This document shows, piece after piece, positions 23,770 through 35,570 of a stretch of DNA of 64,000 nucleotides. Below the pieces are notes generated by a model. That model had not been told where the DNA came from. It ran no database searches and saw only the letters and a list, made by a program, of their open reading frames with translations. The DNA comes from Xylogone sp. PMI_703 (lineage: Eukaryota; Ascomycota; Leotiomycetes): positions 3,162,001 through 3,226,000 of the forward strand of contig JAJTUQ010000006.1 of NCBI GenBank assembly GCA_021399445.1. Direction: 5' to 3'. The stretch's first letter is position 1. Each line of letters starts with the position of its first letter. A program made the translations under genes and the position numbers.

Positions 23770-25404
23770 TCCCTAGAAAAATAGAAATCTACAATACCAA
23801 ACAGCCGTCACACACCCAATCCGAACATAGAGGAAAGTTGGTCCTTTCGGAATGTGAACAAAGCTGCTTTTCGGTGACTTGAAGATGAGAGTAATAGTGG
23901 GGTGAGCCTCATAAGATAGATGGTTTGCTTCGGTCTTCTAGCTCAACAGCTATACGCGTAGTAGCTAAAATTAGAATAAGTCAGATGGAGACTTTTTAGA
24001 ACCAATTTTAGAATCCTTATCAAGCGGAGCTATATAGCTCTGCACTTTACCGAATTTCAACAAGCTCATTAACCTTATTGTACACAAGCACATATCGTTA
24101 ATTTGCTAATCGATCGGTGAACTCATTTCTATTATAAGAAGACGGGCACAAAATGCTCACAGCGATACTCTGTAAGAATCACTGAAAGCTAATTACAAAA
24201 CAGCGCACCCTAAGTATTAGCACCTAGTACTCTTCAGGGAAATGCTATTACGAGGTGAGATTCAATCTTTTCATCAATAAGGCTTATATTAAAGGTTGAA
24301 ACACTTAATAAGCATGGTAAGATTGTGTGGAATTCCACATGGAAGACCTAAAAAAGGCTCTCAATGCCCAGAAGGCAGAAATCTTCACGGAAGCAAGCAG
24401 GAGACGCAGAATTATCCCGACGACGAGGTGACTTTGACGGAAGGCTGCTTTCGCCCGCAATGCGCCTGTTAACTATCGTAAGATTTACATAGTAGTTAGC
24501 CTAGACCTAGAGAAAACGTATGATTAGGTTTAGCATGAAAGTTACACAAGCAATACGAGGCAGTCTCATCTCAGCGACGAGCTACATTACATCTACTCCA
24601 AATTCAGGTGAGCGGAGAGCTCGGCCGTACGACGGCGAATTTCCGATACATGCCCTCTATTATTTCAGCCTCCGTTGGCATTTTTAGACAACTACCGCTG
24701 CTGAGTTAGACAAACCAGAAGCAGCCTCATCGAGATCGAGCTACGTACTTCCACGCCCTCTCTGAACTAATTGACGTAAATCTAAGTGGTCGCATGATTT
24801 TACTACGTTGTCCAAGTTGTCTTTTCACAGCAGCCGTATTTTGTTATTTCATATTAACCGAGGTACCAAGTCATCTGTAAATATGGAAAGAAAAACTCTG
24901 GTAGAAATGTCTGGCCTCGTTCATATCTCCGAGATTAGCATCACGGAAAGGGTGGAGGAAACTAACACTTTAATGGATGTTATTCCGTGGAACAATCCTT
25001 CTCGCCGTCTACGAAGGGGCTGATAATTGCTGTGTAACCTTGGGCCCAAGACAGAAGTATGCGACAACATTAGGCATTGCTTCTCACAGCCGGGAGCCAC
25101 TTAAGCCTCCAGACCATTCCATGGAGATTTTACAACCCCGCTCTTGGTAAGGCTGAGTGTGGCTAAAATTAGAGGCTGACAACCACAAGATTGCGGTGTG
25201 GCGGCTACCCGAGACAACCCAAATGAGCTCGTATTCGCAGTCGCCATCGCAGATTCTTTCTCGCGGTATCGGCTAGTGGGCTGACTTTATGACGAGATTA
25301 GGCCCTCTGACTTTTATACTTTTAAGAGATATACTTCTGTGTAGTGCCTCAGAAGTCGTTGTTATCCTATTTTTGACTACTTGGTTTAACATTGGCTGGT
25401 GGAG
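23770..25404. other. Gene-free stretch with degraded mobile-element sequence
   Basis: About 1.6 kb with no intact gene. The stretch around 24489-24630 looks like a decayed LINE reverse transcriptase (annotated separately). The rest is AT-rich with nothing recognisable. Confidence 0.5.
24489..24630 (+). mobile_element. Relic of a LINE reverse transcriptase (motif A region)
   Basis: One frame reads VVSLDLEKTYD-stop-V at 24492-24530, close to the LINE reverse-transcriptase motif (LDLEKAFDRV) that holds the first catalytic Asp. A stop replaces the residue after the second Asp. The same frame then gives DELHYIYSKFR, which fits the usual helix downstream. The other catalytic motifs are not visible. 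I read this as a dead, fragmentary non-LTR element. Confidence 0.4.
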
Positions 25405-25640
25405 TTGGCTCACACTTATGCAACTTTATACAAATTATACTTTTATGACGTAATCTCTTTGATATTATTGGTGAGCTGAGAAAAGTTTAATTATGCAAAC
25501 CCACTCATTGCACAAAACTTAAATCATCAAAATTTAGCTCCATTTTGCAGTCAGATTAGGATAGTATCAGCCAATTAAATGCTGGTATTAAGGTCATAAA
25601 TTGCATAAGTGTGAGCCAATTTCCACCGGCCAAGAGGGTA
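25405..25640. repeat. MITE-like element, copy A, with 19-bp perfect terminal inverted repeats
   Basis: The left end TTGGCTCACACTTATGCAA (25405-25423) is the exact reverse complement of the right end at 25601-25619. The similarity continues outward imperfectly (GGCTGGTGGA on the left against TTCCACCGGCC on the right), giving an element of about 220-240 bp. The inside is AT-rich and codes for nothing. A diverged copy lies in the same orientation at 58381-58615 and shares long blocks. No clear target-site duplication could be read. This is a non-autonomous DNA transposon by structure; its superfamily is unknown. Confidence 0.75.
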
Positions 25641-27060
25641 AGGTTGAAACTATTTTTAGATTAAGTGTACCACGACTGCGAGTAGGTTGGGTCGAAATAC
25701 AACACCTCAAAGTAATTACATTCAAAGTCCATCACTCCACTGTATTACAAGACAGTTGCATTGCAATTAGCTCACTTGTAATCAAGCTAAAATAGACCAA
25801 GTTTAGTAAGACAATGCAAACATTTTTGCTTGAGGTATAAACATTTTGTGTGAGAAATTTAGAAGCACTGAAGATTGACGCTAGAACACAAACTACCCCG
25901 GTGTCCGATAAAGCCCTATAGTACATGCTAGTAACTTGTACCTCAGTACTAATTCGGCCAAATGGATTACTAAGGTGAGGGTTGGACGAACCATCACAGC
26001 CTCCCATGGCGATGGAAAATTCCGGACTGGGGGCTGCGATCGGTAAGCTTACAGCACACATTATAACGTAACGACGCAGAAACCTTATTGTTCCCGAATC
26101 ATGAAAATCACACAATTGTACGTGATATTATTGACACTATACGGATCCATACCTCCCCGCGACTGGTGATTTTGGATCTCTAACTCTATACGACGCGGAG
26201 TATGAAAGTCATGAAACCGTAGAGCCAGCTAGTCTTAGTAATCATGTGTATTATGCCCATCGGCGACCACTCTCCTCCCTAACCAAACAAAACCTCCACG
26301 TGGATAGAGCCTGAGCTATCTACAGCTCACGGCCCAAGTGTTTCTTCTCCTCCTTTTAGGTTTAGGTCCTTATTCGGAAGTAAATGGCCTTAAAATGCAG
26401 GATCATGACTTTACCTTCTTCAATGGACTGTGCCGTAACATCGTGCTATCAGAAGGTCCACCATGATCCCCATCTAAACCTATTCCGGGCATCCCACAGA
26501 AAAGGCCAATCTGGGGAGAGGGCAGTGTTGCGGCTATCGAGGCTGAGAGGGTGCGGCTACTGAGGCTGGGGGCTCGGCTGCTGCGGCTGATGCGCGCCTG
26601 TCAGCGACACATACTAAGCACCACTACGGAGAATATACCACCCGAAAGAATTCCCTATAGTATACAAGCTGTGATTGGTTTGATTCCGAGAGGACCAATC
26701 AACGGACCGTACGAATGTGACAACGTCAGCTGATTTCTAGACAAGAAGCCTAAGGATCAGTTGTCGGCACTCTTGGATGCCGAGAAAATCTCACTCGTCT
26801 TAGCCTCAACTCCATAATTAGTATACACACTGTTAATTGTACCTAATGTTGAGCCTTCTAAGAAAACGAAGATGTTTGTGTATATATATGCCGCCTTCTG
26901 CCTTCAATTCGAACATCATTCTACAGCATCAACAACAACAACAATCACACAGCAGCAACAACAGCAGCACTTTAATCACTACTTTTAATTACCATTCTAC
27001 ACTAATAACAACTCTACTTTAATTCACTCAATCTTAACAAAACAAACACCTATAATCAAA
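25641..27060. promoter_or_regulatory. Gene-free DNA leading into the promoter and leader of the secreted-protein gene
   Basis: Nothing coding is recognised in 25641-26800. Immediately before the secreted-protein gene there is a TATA-like run (TATATATATG, about 26880-26889). It is followed by a long CAA/CAG-rich leader (about 26930-27060) ending in CAAA before the ATG. CA-rich leaders like this are usual for strongly expressed fungal secreted-protein genes. Confidence 0.5.
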
Positions 27061-27771
27061 ATGTTCTCCACTATCACTGCTATCGCTCTTCCTCTCCTCG
27101 CTCTCACTGCCTCTGCAGCTCCAACTCGCCGTGCAGGGAGCGTTCAAGTCCAATTTGCCAACGATGTCACCGGAGCCAATGGCAACGCTTACATTCCTCT
27201 CGATGGCTCTTTAGTCAGCCTCGGCGAGGCCTACGCCAACACCAACCTTGAGGTTGACGGCACTCTCTTCGTCACCAGCCTGCAGTTCACCGCCAACTTC
27301 CAGAACGTTGCTTGCGTCGTCCTCAAGAATGAAGAGACCGTGGTCGCCAGCATCACCAACCCAACCCAGGACTTCCAGAAATTCTCCCAGAAGCCACTGA
27401 ACTGGCAATCCGGCTTCGACATCGCCTGCTCCCTCGCTTCAGCCCCCGTTCGCCGCCAATCTACTGACGCCGTCCAAGTCCAATTCTCCAACGATGTCAC
27501 TGGCGCCAATGGCAACGCCTTGATCCCTCTTGATGGCACTCCCATCGTCCTTGGTGAGGCTTATGCCAACACCAACTTGGAAGTCGATGGCACCCTCTTC
27601 GTTACCAGCTTGCAATTCACTGCCAACTTCCAGAACGTTGTCTGCGATGTGCTCAAGGACTTCACCACCAACGTCGCTCACATTGAGGACCCTGCTCAGG
27701 ACTTCCAGACCTTCTCCAAGAAGCCTCTCAACTGGCAGGCTGGTTTCACCATCAGCTGCACTGTTGCATAA
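27061..27771 (+). CDS. Small secreted protein with two tandem domains, each preceded by a dibasic site
   Basis: Intronless, 236 residues. A signal peptide (about 1-20, MFSTITAIALPLLALTASAA) is followed by PTRR. Two near-identical domains of about 99 residues follow: 28-126, beginning VQVQFANDVTGANGNA, and 138-236, beginning VQVQFSNDVTGANGNA. Each has two Cys and ends with KPLNWQ..F.I.C. Dibasic sites, RR at 23-24 and at 131-132, precede each domain and would let a Kex2-like protease release two separate peptides. Relatives are commonly single-domain fungal small secreted proteins of unknown role. The third-position C bias and strong leader suggest high expression. The duplication is plain in the sequence; processing is inference. 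Confidence 0.85.
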   Translation: MFSTITAIALPLLALTASAAPTRRAGSVQVQFANDVTGANGNAYIPLDGSLVSLGEAYANTNLEVDGTLFVTSLQFTANFQNVACVVLKNEETVVASITNPTQDFQKFSQKPLNWQSGFDIACSLASAPVRRQSTDAVQVQFSNDVTGANGNALIPLDGTPIVLGEAYANTNLEVDGTLFVTSLQFTANFQNVVCDVLKDFTTNVAHIEDPAQDFQTFSKKPLNWQAGFTISCTVA

Positions 27772-28063
27772 ACTCTCCTAGTCTAATAGACTCACTTGCA
27801 TAATTAAGGGGTGGATAGATTGAATTGGTTAGGCGTTGATTGAGTGGGATACATGGATAGAGAATGGGGCATAGGGCATGGGGCATGGAATAGGACTTTG
27901 CATTGGCGCTTTTTTGGATTCTTGGATTCGTGGATTTTTCTTTCGCATTTCGCATTTGGCTTTTGTGTTTTAGATGATTTTCATTAACTTATACATCCGA
28001 CAACTAGAAAATTTCATATAAAAGAATCAAAGTGTTATCTTTCATATTATCTCACAATGCATG

Positions 28064-28133
28064 CATTCTCTTAGTGATATTCAGTGAGTGGTAAGAGAAT
28101 GACATTACTTTGATACAGACCAAGTATCAAAGT
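28064..28133. repeat. Two consecutive perfect 10-bp hairpins
   Basis: CATTCTCTTA (28064-28073) pairs with TAAGAGAATG (28092-28101). Six bases on, ACTTTGATAC (28107-28116) pairs with GTATCAAAGT (28124-28133). Part of the second arm (ATCAAAGTGT) also occurs at about 28026-28035. They lie about 300 bp after the secreted-protein stop codon. They may be ends of a small element or structured 3' DNA. Confidence 0.5.
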
Positions 28134-28394
28134 GTGAATATATAGTGTACTTTGATTTGATGTAACATGCGGGTCAGTTATCAGCTGAACAGCATAGATA
28201 GCATGGGATGTTGAGTATTGGATGTAAAATACACCAAAAAATCCGCCTTTCGTTTTCTTGCTGTATATTTTCTAACGACCATATCTAAGAAAAAAGAGAT
28301 TCGCACATCCTAAAAGAACATAATCTGAACGTCCAAAGGATCGAATCCTAACATAAAGCACTTTAAAATAGTGTATGGCGGCTGCAACGAGCTT

Positions 28395-28990
28395 CCGCGG
28401 CACCTCGGTCTATAATCACTGGTAGGCCTAAGCTAAAGGCACCCGCACTTTACTTATGGCCACAATAATCTCCAGCTACCGGACTTGAACTCAGATGGCT
28501 TCACCCTCGCGGTCATATACGATTTAACACTATGCAAAGTGACTCAACGATGTAATGGAATAACTAATCAAATCTGTGCAGTCTACATAAACTCAGTTGA
28601 GAATATCAAATATAATTCAGGCTATCATCTATCATAATCGCTTATCGGCTAAGTTATCAGCCACTATAATCACTTATAATTATAGGCTACTAATCATGAT
28701 AATCATTTACCGTACTCATCTATAATTATAAGCTGTAAGTCATCATAATCACTAATAATAAAGGCTATTAGCCATTAACCATTATAGTACACAAATCAAA
28801 GAATAATAAATAACCCTTTTTATCGAGCTTTTACTTTCTTGCAAACACCAATATCGAAGCTGAGTAAGAATTGTTTGCTAGAATGGGTGAACTGTTATCC
28901 GATGACCGGGGATTATTGCGCCATATGTAAAGTACGGGTGCCTTTAGCCCAAACCCACTGCTACTTGTAGCAGTCTGAAGGCATATGCGG
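28395..28990. mobile_element. Non-coding element with long inverted ends (MITE/hAT-like)
   Basis: The segment around 28430-28490 (core TAAAGGCACCCGCACTTTAC) is repeated inverted around 28890-28950 (core GTAAAGTACGGGTGCCTTTA). The similarity spans about 55-60 bp and includes a shared GGATTATTG / CAATAATC block. The inside (28560-28800) is very AT-rich, with repeated ATAATCACTTATAATTATA-like units, and has no ORF. The flank at 28980-29060 is rich in GCGG/CCGC words reminiscent of hAT subterminal repeats. This is a structural call only. Confidence 0.5.
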
Positions 28991-29245
28991 TCCTACTGCA
29001 ATCCCCGAATGCCGCTCCCACTTCCGCACCCACATGCGGACCCCAGCAAGCCCCGCACTGCGATCGTTTATATCTAAATAGCCCCTCAAAAGAATAACTG
29101 GTACATTAAATTCAGTAACTATCTATTTCGTAGATATCCAGGCAATCTTTGTCGCTGTTTCCTTTCACTGAAGTACCTCGGTTACTGTAGTTATCAACTA
29201 GACGTATCCCTCTCTGATCCGAACCCCGCTATTCATCCCGAGAAT

Positions 29246-30338
29246 ATGTCTTACCTCGACAAAGAATATCTTCTATCTCTCGGGAATGTTGACCCCGAAT
29301 TCAAGGCTGTATGAATCATAAAACCGGATGGTATCCTGTCTCGATATCTCTGGCAGCTGACAATCATAGTAGTACTTGGATGCCAATCCGTTGCCGCCAG
29401 TGGATTATAGCGACCTGGCCAAGCAAAAGAAAATAGCCCTTGAGCGCGTCGCTCTTACTCTCAAAGCCCTTGGAAATCCCCCACCAGGCGTCAAGCAAAC
29501 CGAGGTGCCATACACAGCTCGTGATGGGACCAAAATCAGAGCGAAACTTTACCAACCGACCAATCCTCCCAAGGAACCTAGTCCTCTGATTGTGATGTAC
29601 CACGGCGGTGGCTTCGTTAATGGTGCACCTGAGAGTGAAGAGCTAACCTGTCGGAACTTTGTGCAGGCATTCGGCGCTGTGTGTATCTCAGCGACGTATA
29701 GACTCGCTCCCGAGTTTCCATTCCCTTATGCTATTAATGATGCATGGGATGCCTTGAAATGGGCCGCTGAAAACGCCAAATCTTGGGGCGCTGACCCTTC
29801 AGCCGGTTTTGTTATTGGAGGAACATCGGCAGGCGGCAACATCACTGCAGTACTGGCCCACCTTGCGCGAGACGAAGGCCTCTCGCCGCCATTGACGGGG
29901 CAATACCTAGCCGTCCCGACAGTCCTGACCCAGAAAGTGATCCCAGAGAAATATAAGGAGTACTATCTGTCATATGAGCAAAACCGAAACGCACCCATCC
30001 TTCCGGTTGCTGCAATCGATATGTTTATGTCGGGTTACAAGCCGGATGATAATGATAGTGTGTACTACACAGTCTTTAACCATCCAAAGGGCCACAAAGG
30101 ACTGCCACCGGCTTTCTTCCAGGTAGATGGCTTGGATCCCTTACGAGACGAGGCTATCATATATGAGCGAGTGTTAAGAGAAGAATGTGGTATAAAGACG
30201 CAGATGAAGGTATACCCAGGATTACCACATGCGCACTGGTCGTTCTTCCCCTTTTTGAAGAGTAGCAACAAATTTAGAATAGAGCAGATCGAAGGCATGG
30301 GCTGGTTGTTGGGCAGAACTCCAGAACCACTGAACTAA
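29246..30338 (+). CDS. Alpha/beta-hydrolase fold-3 (HSL family) esterase/lipase
   Basis: Two exons join in phase 0: 29246-29308 and 29373-30338, 342 residues. The first exon supplies MSYLDKEYLLSLGNVDPEFKA, and the acceptor at 29372 avoids a stop. The oxyanion-hole motif HGGG is at 98-101, the nucleophile in GGTSAGG with Ser173, the acid in QVDGLDPLRDE, and the base in GLPHAHW. It is therefore a complete Ser-Asp-His enzyme of the hormone-sensitive-lipase type, hydrolysing short acyl esters. There is no signal peptide, so it is probably cytosolic. The substrate and pathway are not indicated by its neighbours. Confidence 0.88.
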
Positions 30339-31403
30339 TAAAGTCATTACGGTAGAAGATTAGCATGACGCCGTTTGACAAGCTAATCTTGCTACTTATC
30401 ATACATAATAAATCTAAATGAAAAGATTATTATAGAATCGAGTCGGTACAGGAAATTTTATTACAGTATCGAGAATGTCGGTATATCACATACCATTATG
30501 GAGTGTTCACAATTAGCTCTTAAACGGATTGCCGGATTTGTTCGAAACCGCGGATACGAACCAGTTTCGAACTTTCGATTTTTGAGTTCGATCCGGTTCG
30601 AATTCGCGGATTCGGATCGGATTTCGAATCTACTTATCTCCACACCAAAATTAGGTGCGAAAAGAAGTACCCCTGAGCCGGAAGGTGTTCTAAAAATAAC
30701 CAATACGTACAGAATTTTAAATAATACTACAAAACCTCGATTTTGTTGGCTAATATTAACTAAATATGCTACTAAGGCTATAACCAATCACTACAAAGGC
30801 GTAGTTTAGTTCAATTAATTGTAAAGTGGTTATTTTGCGTTGTGGTTAAGCTTTTCAGATTGGAATATACTATCTTTTGGATGAGTTTATTCTATAATTT
30901 AGTTATATTAATTACTTTCACCAATTTTACTCTAACCACAATAAAAATTATATCATTAGATAGAGGATTTCATATAGAATTCAAGTACTATATTCATATT
31001 CGTCTTAGATGTACAAATGAGTTATAGAAACGTATGCAAACTCAAGTTTCTAATATCCGATTATGTAATTTTGCCATTTCGGTATGAGTACAGTATACCG
31101 CCTTCTTAAAGGGTATAGCCTTAGTCATTAGTGCTGATTGAGCACGTGACTTTGAGCTGGCGATGTTGAAGGGATTGGTGTGACAATTGTGGCTGAGCAA
31201 ATTGAGGCTGCGCAAATGTCAAACGCGTTTGAACAGTCAATCATCCCCACATTTAATCCTCAACCACAAAGATGAATTGGCTTCCCTGAACCTACTTTAT
31301 TCTATTCTGTCCTGGCGACTCACCTCAGGCTTAATTTCTCTTTCCAACATCTCAGGCTTATTCGTATACAGTGCGCTATGAGCATATGACCTAGTGATGT
31401 AGA
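30339..31403. other. Intergenic with a TCGAA/GGATTCG-rich repeat patch
   Basis: At about 30537-30633 the words TTCGAA, CGGATTCG and CCGGTTCGA recur in both orientations, like the subterminal repeats of a DNA transposon. The rest (30680-31100) is AT-rich and non-coding. No gene is recognised. Confidence 0.4.
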
Positions 31404-34400
31404 ATGTCAGTCGGTTTCGGCTTCTCGGTCGGGGACTTCATCGCTGCGCTTGAGCTTGTCGCTGACGTCGTCGACGCACTGCGTGAAAGTGGTGAAGCTA
31501 ATAGACGGTATCGAGAGCTTGTCCGACAACTAGATAGCCTTGAATCTGTTCTGCTGCGAGTCAAACGACTTGAACTCGACCAGATTCAACATGGAGAATA
31601 TATCGCGCTTCAGCAGGCTGCATCGGCCTGTCAGCGGACGATCGATGAGTTCTGGAATAAGATCAAGAAATATCAACCTACCCTTGGCTTTGGAGAGACA
31701 TCACGGCTGAAGCAGAACTGGATGAAAATTAGATGGGCCGTTTGCAAGAAAGAAGATGTTATTGCCTTCAAAGCCGATATAGCAGCTCATACCGAATCCA
31801 TTCAATTGCTCTTGGTGAGCATCCAAATGTAAGTTGGCCAATTTGAAGTGGAATACCTTTATCTAATTGACTCCTAAGAACACGTATGAACCTGCTTGAG
31901 AAGAAGAGCGAATGTAGAAATGTGTCCCTCACGAGCAAACTTCAGACGGGATACTTCGAAATTATGAAGAAGATTTCGGCAGTTTTCGAAGCTACTTCAA
32001 AGTTGGTATTCACTCGCCCATATCTGATTAGTATTCTAACTGACATCGTGCAGTGGGATAGAACAGGGAAAACAGCTTATATCAACAACTTCTAAAATAT
32101 TGTATGTACATGAAATCATGATTCTTTACTGGACCATTTGCATAGCAGATGCTTACAGGCTACATAGACAGATGAATGTCCAGATATTTCAGACAGTTCT
32201 GAGTCTTCATAACTTCATTACCCGCATACCAGCTCAAGTGGATCGACAGCAACCTGTGTACCTCACTGACGCACTTGGAAGACAAAGCCCATTTCATTTA
32301 GAATTCATTCGCTCTGCTGAGGTACATTTCATCCTTCTTCTGTATGCCTTTATACCTCTAATATATGCTCTAGGCCTTGACAGCTGTACTTCAAGCAAAT
32401 TTTAGTAAAACTGGCAAGGCTCGTAAGAAAATTGGTCGAGGGGAGTTTGCTATTCAAGATTCGCTGAAGAAACACGATATTGATATATATGGCGATTGGG
32501 ATAAATGTTTTTACCCAGGTCAACGTGTTGAGATGAGTGTGGTCTTTCAGCGACGCTGGCAATCTGGTAGCAGCTGCCCCGGCTGTAGCATAATCTGTGA
32601 TGGATCTACCAATGCTGATATCGAATGGTAAATTACGCCAGAACTGCTAAAGCTTTTTAAACCGAGCTAATGGAGGCTGAACTAGCTGGAACTGTGGGAT
32701 GACATTTCGTCGCATCATCGAGATTGAAGGAGATATATCTTCCAAGAGCCAGGTTGATAAACCACCGCATGGACCATCGAATAAACCAAAGTCACCTACT
32801 AGAAATCAAGAGATAAGCCCAGGCCCCGCAGTCCAGCTTCAGCAACTATCTGGCTCTACCCCGGAGGAAAATAAACAACAGGTAGCCATAAATCGTAAGA
32901 GGAAACGCGAATATGCTCGTGACAACGAGCTAGACTTAGACCTTCACCTGGAGAATATTCGTCGAGTTCGAATTCGTACCGTCTCCCGAGGGGTTACTGA
33001 AAGATTTGAAGTCTTGTTTGGGTTCTTTGAGGAGAACGGAAAGCCAGAGCCAGCATTCTGCTATGGGTTCCGAACAGAGGATGTAGGTCATTCGTTTGGA
33101 AAACCGGTGTGCTGGGCTGATAATCAACACTAGGATGAAAGCTGCTTGATCATAGAGTTTGAAGACAACAATAATGGTGCTTTGTGTGATACAATCGACC
33201 AACAAGCTTTCAAGTTAGGAGGTCTGTTCGAAACCGAGTTAGTAAAAGCAGAATCAATTATAGAAGACGCCGAAGAATGCGATAGGCAGATCACATGGAT
33301 GGAAGAGGACGAGGTGCAGATGTATCTGAGATTCAAGTCACAAAAAGACCGAGAGTTTATCTGGTAAGCCTCTGATTTCATGGTGCCAATTATCATGCTA
33401 AAAGTAGTAGGAAATTCATAATCTCAGCTTGGTCTCGCTCAATTATGAGACAGGGTCACCGATATCAACCTGTACCAGGTCAGCATATTACGGAAACGGA
33501 GACTTATTCTGAAAATCCTAAACCTCACGCATTAACACCACTGCCCGTCTCCCAAACATGCTCTGAGCCTGGATGTAGTCGACAGTTTAGGCGCCCATAT
33601 GATCTGAAAAAGCATGAGAAGAGTCATACTCGACCTTGGAAGTGTCCGGTCAAAGCATGCTATTACCACGAGTACGGCTGGTCGACCGAAAAAGAGATGG
33701 AGAGACATCACGATGATAAGCATGGCGATGCTCCGGCCTTTTATGAATGTCTTTTCAAGCCTTGTCCTTATCGATCCAAGCGTGAATCGAATTGCAAACA
33801 GCATATGGAGAAAGCCCACGGTTGGACCTATGTTCGATCTAAGAGCAATGGCAAAAGCAAGGACAAAGCGGGCCAGGCAGGAGAGGCTAGCCCAGATCCT
33901 CTCCCTGTCCCTCAGAACACCAATGCTTCTGATTATAATGAAATATCGTCTATATCCATTCAGAGCAGCACAGCGGATACTGACTCCTTTGGATATCCCT
34001 CCAATCTCAACTCGGACATGTTCACTACACCACTAGTCGATACTACTTGGGCCCCGAGCTTGCCCGAGTGGCTCCACGATTTCCACAACAACACTCCATC
34101 ATATGATGTGGCGGATAATACCTTTGACTGGCCATCGTACCCAGACTTTGGTTTCAACAACGCAGAATTTTCTTTCTTTGGTGAAAATGAAGATCCACAG
34201 CAGGGCCCGTTGCCAGATACAATTGAGAAATCTCAAAACTTACTTCCCGAGGTCAAAGACTTGGATAGCGTGGAGGAGAACAAGAATATTCCGAAGGACA
34301 TCAAACAGTCACCGAGACGTGATACACATGATCTTTATCCATCTTGGCCTCAAGACACAATCTCTCAAAGAGATGGATTGTTCTCCTTTGAGGATATCCC

Positions 34401-34833
34401 CACACCACTGCTCCAACCAAACAGCTACCAGCAAGGAGGCCCATATTCATTGTTCGAGGATCCCAAGCGTGGAGCTATCAGAGAAATTATCACTCAGAGT
34501 GACTCACATTCATGGTCCAAGAATACACAGCATGGAGTTTACAGAGAACTTACCTCTCAGAGTGGCTCCGGCGATACCGGTGCCAGAAAGCGGGCGCTCA
34601 ATACCCTTGCGGCGCGTATATCTCGTCAACGAAAGATGCAGCAATTCAATGAGCTGGAAGAAAAGATTGTTAAGCTCGAAAAAGAGCGTGATCATTGGAG
34701 ATCTGTTGCAGATGAATCGCTAGGGGAGACCCACACTATGCAGGTAGTAGAACCAGTGAGTATGACGGACATGCAAAAGGTGGATATAGAGATACATCAG
34801 GATGCTATGCAGGTCGATGAACGGGGCCCCTGA
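31404..34833 (+). CDS. Predicted STAND-N / ubiquitin-like / C2H2 / bZIP fusion protein
   Basis: Eight exons join in phase: 31404-31828, 31879-32001, 32054-32101, 32159-32321, 32374-32627, 32686-33082, 33134-33363 and 33411-34833, 1020 residues. The start, MSVGFGFSVGDFIAALELVA, is the helical N-terminal domain found on fungal STAND proteins. Next comes a ubiquitin-like domain (PVYLTDALGRQSPFHLEFIR, GEFAIQDSLKKHDIDIYG, FYPGQRVEMSVVFQ) and a CPGC...CWNCG zinc-ribbon-like pair. The last exon has C2H2-type fingers (CSEPGCSRQFRRPYDLKKHE; CPVKACYYHEYG; CLFKPCPYRSKRESNCKQHM), acidic linkers, and a GCN4-like basic zipper (NTLAARISRQRKMQQFNELE). A 47-nt intron (33364-33410, GTAAGC...CTAAAAGTAGTAG) links the two halves. 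If it is not spliced, the first protein stops at 33367 and a second starts at 33445. Confidence 0.68.
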
Positions 34834-35570
34834 TAGCGCGACATTAGACTAAAGTTTATACCCTTTAAATATTAATAGTGTGCACGAAGATTACTCAACA
34901 ACTGAAGTTCAGCTTGAATTGAGTTTGAGTTGAGTTAAGCTGTCAACTCAACTCAACTCAACAACTTATATACATAAATATTTCAGTACATTGGCACAAC
35001 TTTGTATAGCCATATCAGATAGCCCATGTTGGCAAATACCCATGGGTTATGGGGCTCAGTCCTCAATGCAAACCGCATATGCCTTCTCTCAACATGACCT
35101 TTGCTGTCCCGACAAATCCTTGGTATGGTCTTTGATTCAAGCTGGTATTATATCAATGCAAGGTGATTCATAAAAATAAGTTAAGGATTGTTGGCTTTGT
35201 TGCTTTGAAATAATAAGCTGTGAGAATTGTACAGATTTTTCGTTTAAGACGGCTAAACGCACCTGACTGCAACTCTTGTCACGCTGCGTATTAATTAAAC
35301 TCTAAATAGAGCAGAGGTCAATAGATGTCACATGTGCAAAAATCAGGCGCAAAGCTCTCGGCTGGAGGTCCGAATTCGTAAATTTACAAGCTGTACAATT
35401 GAGGGGTTTGGAACAATATTTTATAGCGACCGTTTACCTTTACTGAATATATTATAGCTTAGTGTTCGTGACTCATGTGAGGGTCAATCTAGTGTTCCGA
35501 TAAAATACTGATATAACTGCTGATAATCCACAAAATTGAATAGGATAGAGAATCCTTATAGCTCAACAAC
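34834..35570. other. Intergenic with a 12-bp perfect hairpin
   Basis: TTGAGTTGAGTT (34925-34936) pairs exactly with AACTCAACTCAA (34945-34956) across an 8-base loop, about 90 bases after the fusion gene's stop. It may act in 3'-end formation, or it may be a repeat end. Nothing else is recognised up to the sorbitol-dehydrogenase remnant. Confidence 0.45.

Noticed and set aside
27231..27681. Long antisense ORFs across the secreted-protein gene
   Set aside because: They mirror each other because the sense gene is duplicated and codon-biased. They have no independent signal.
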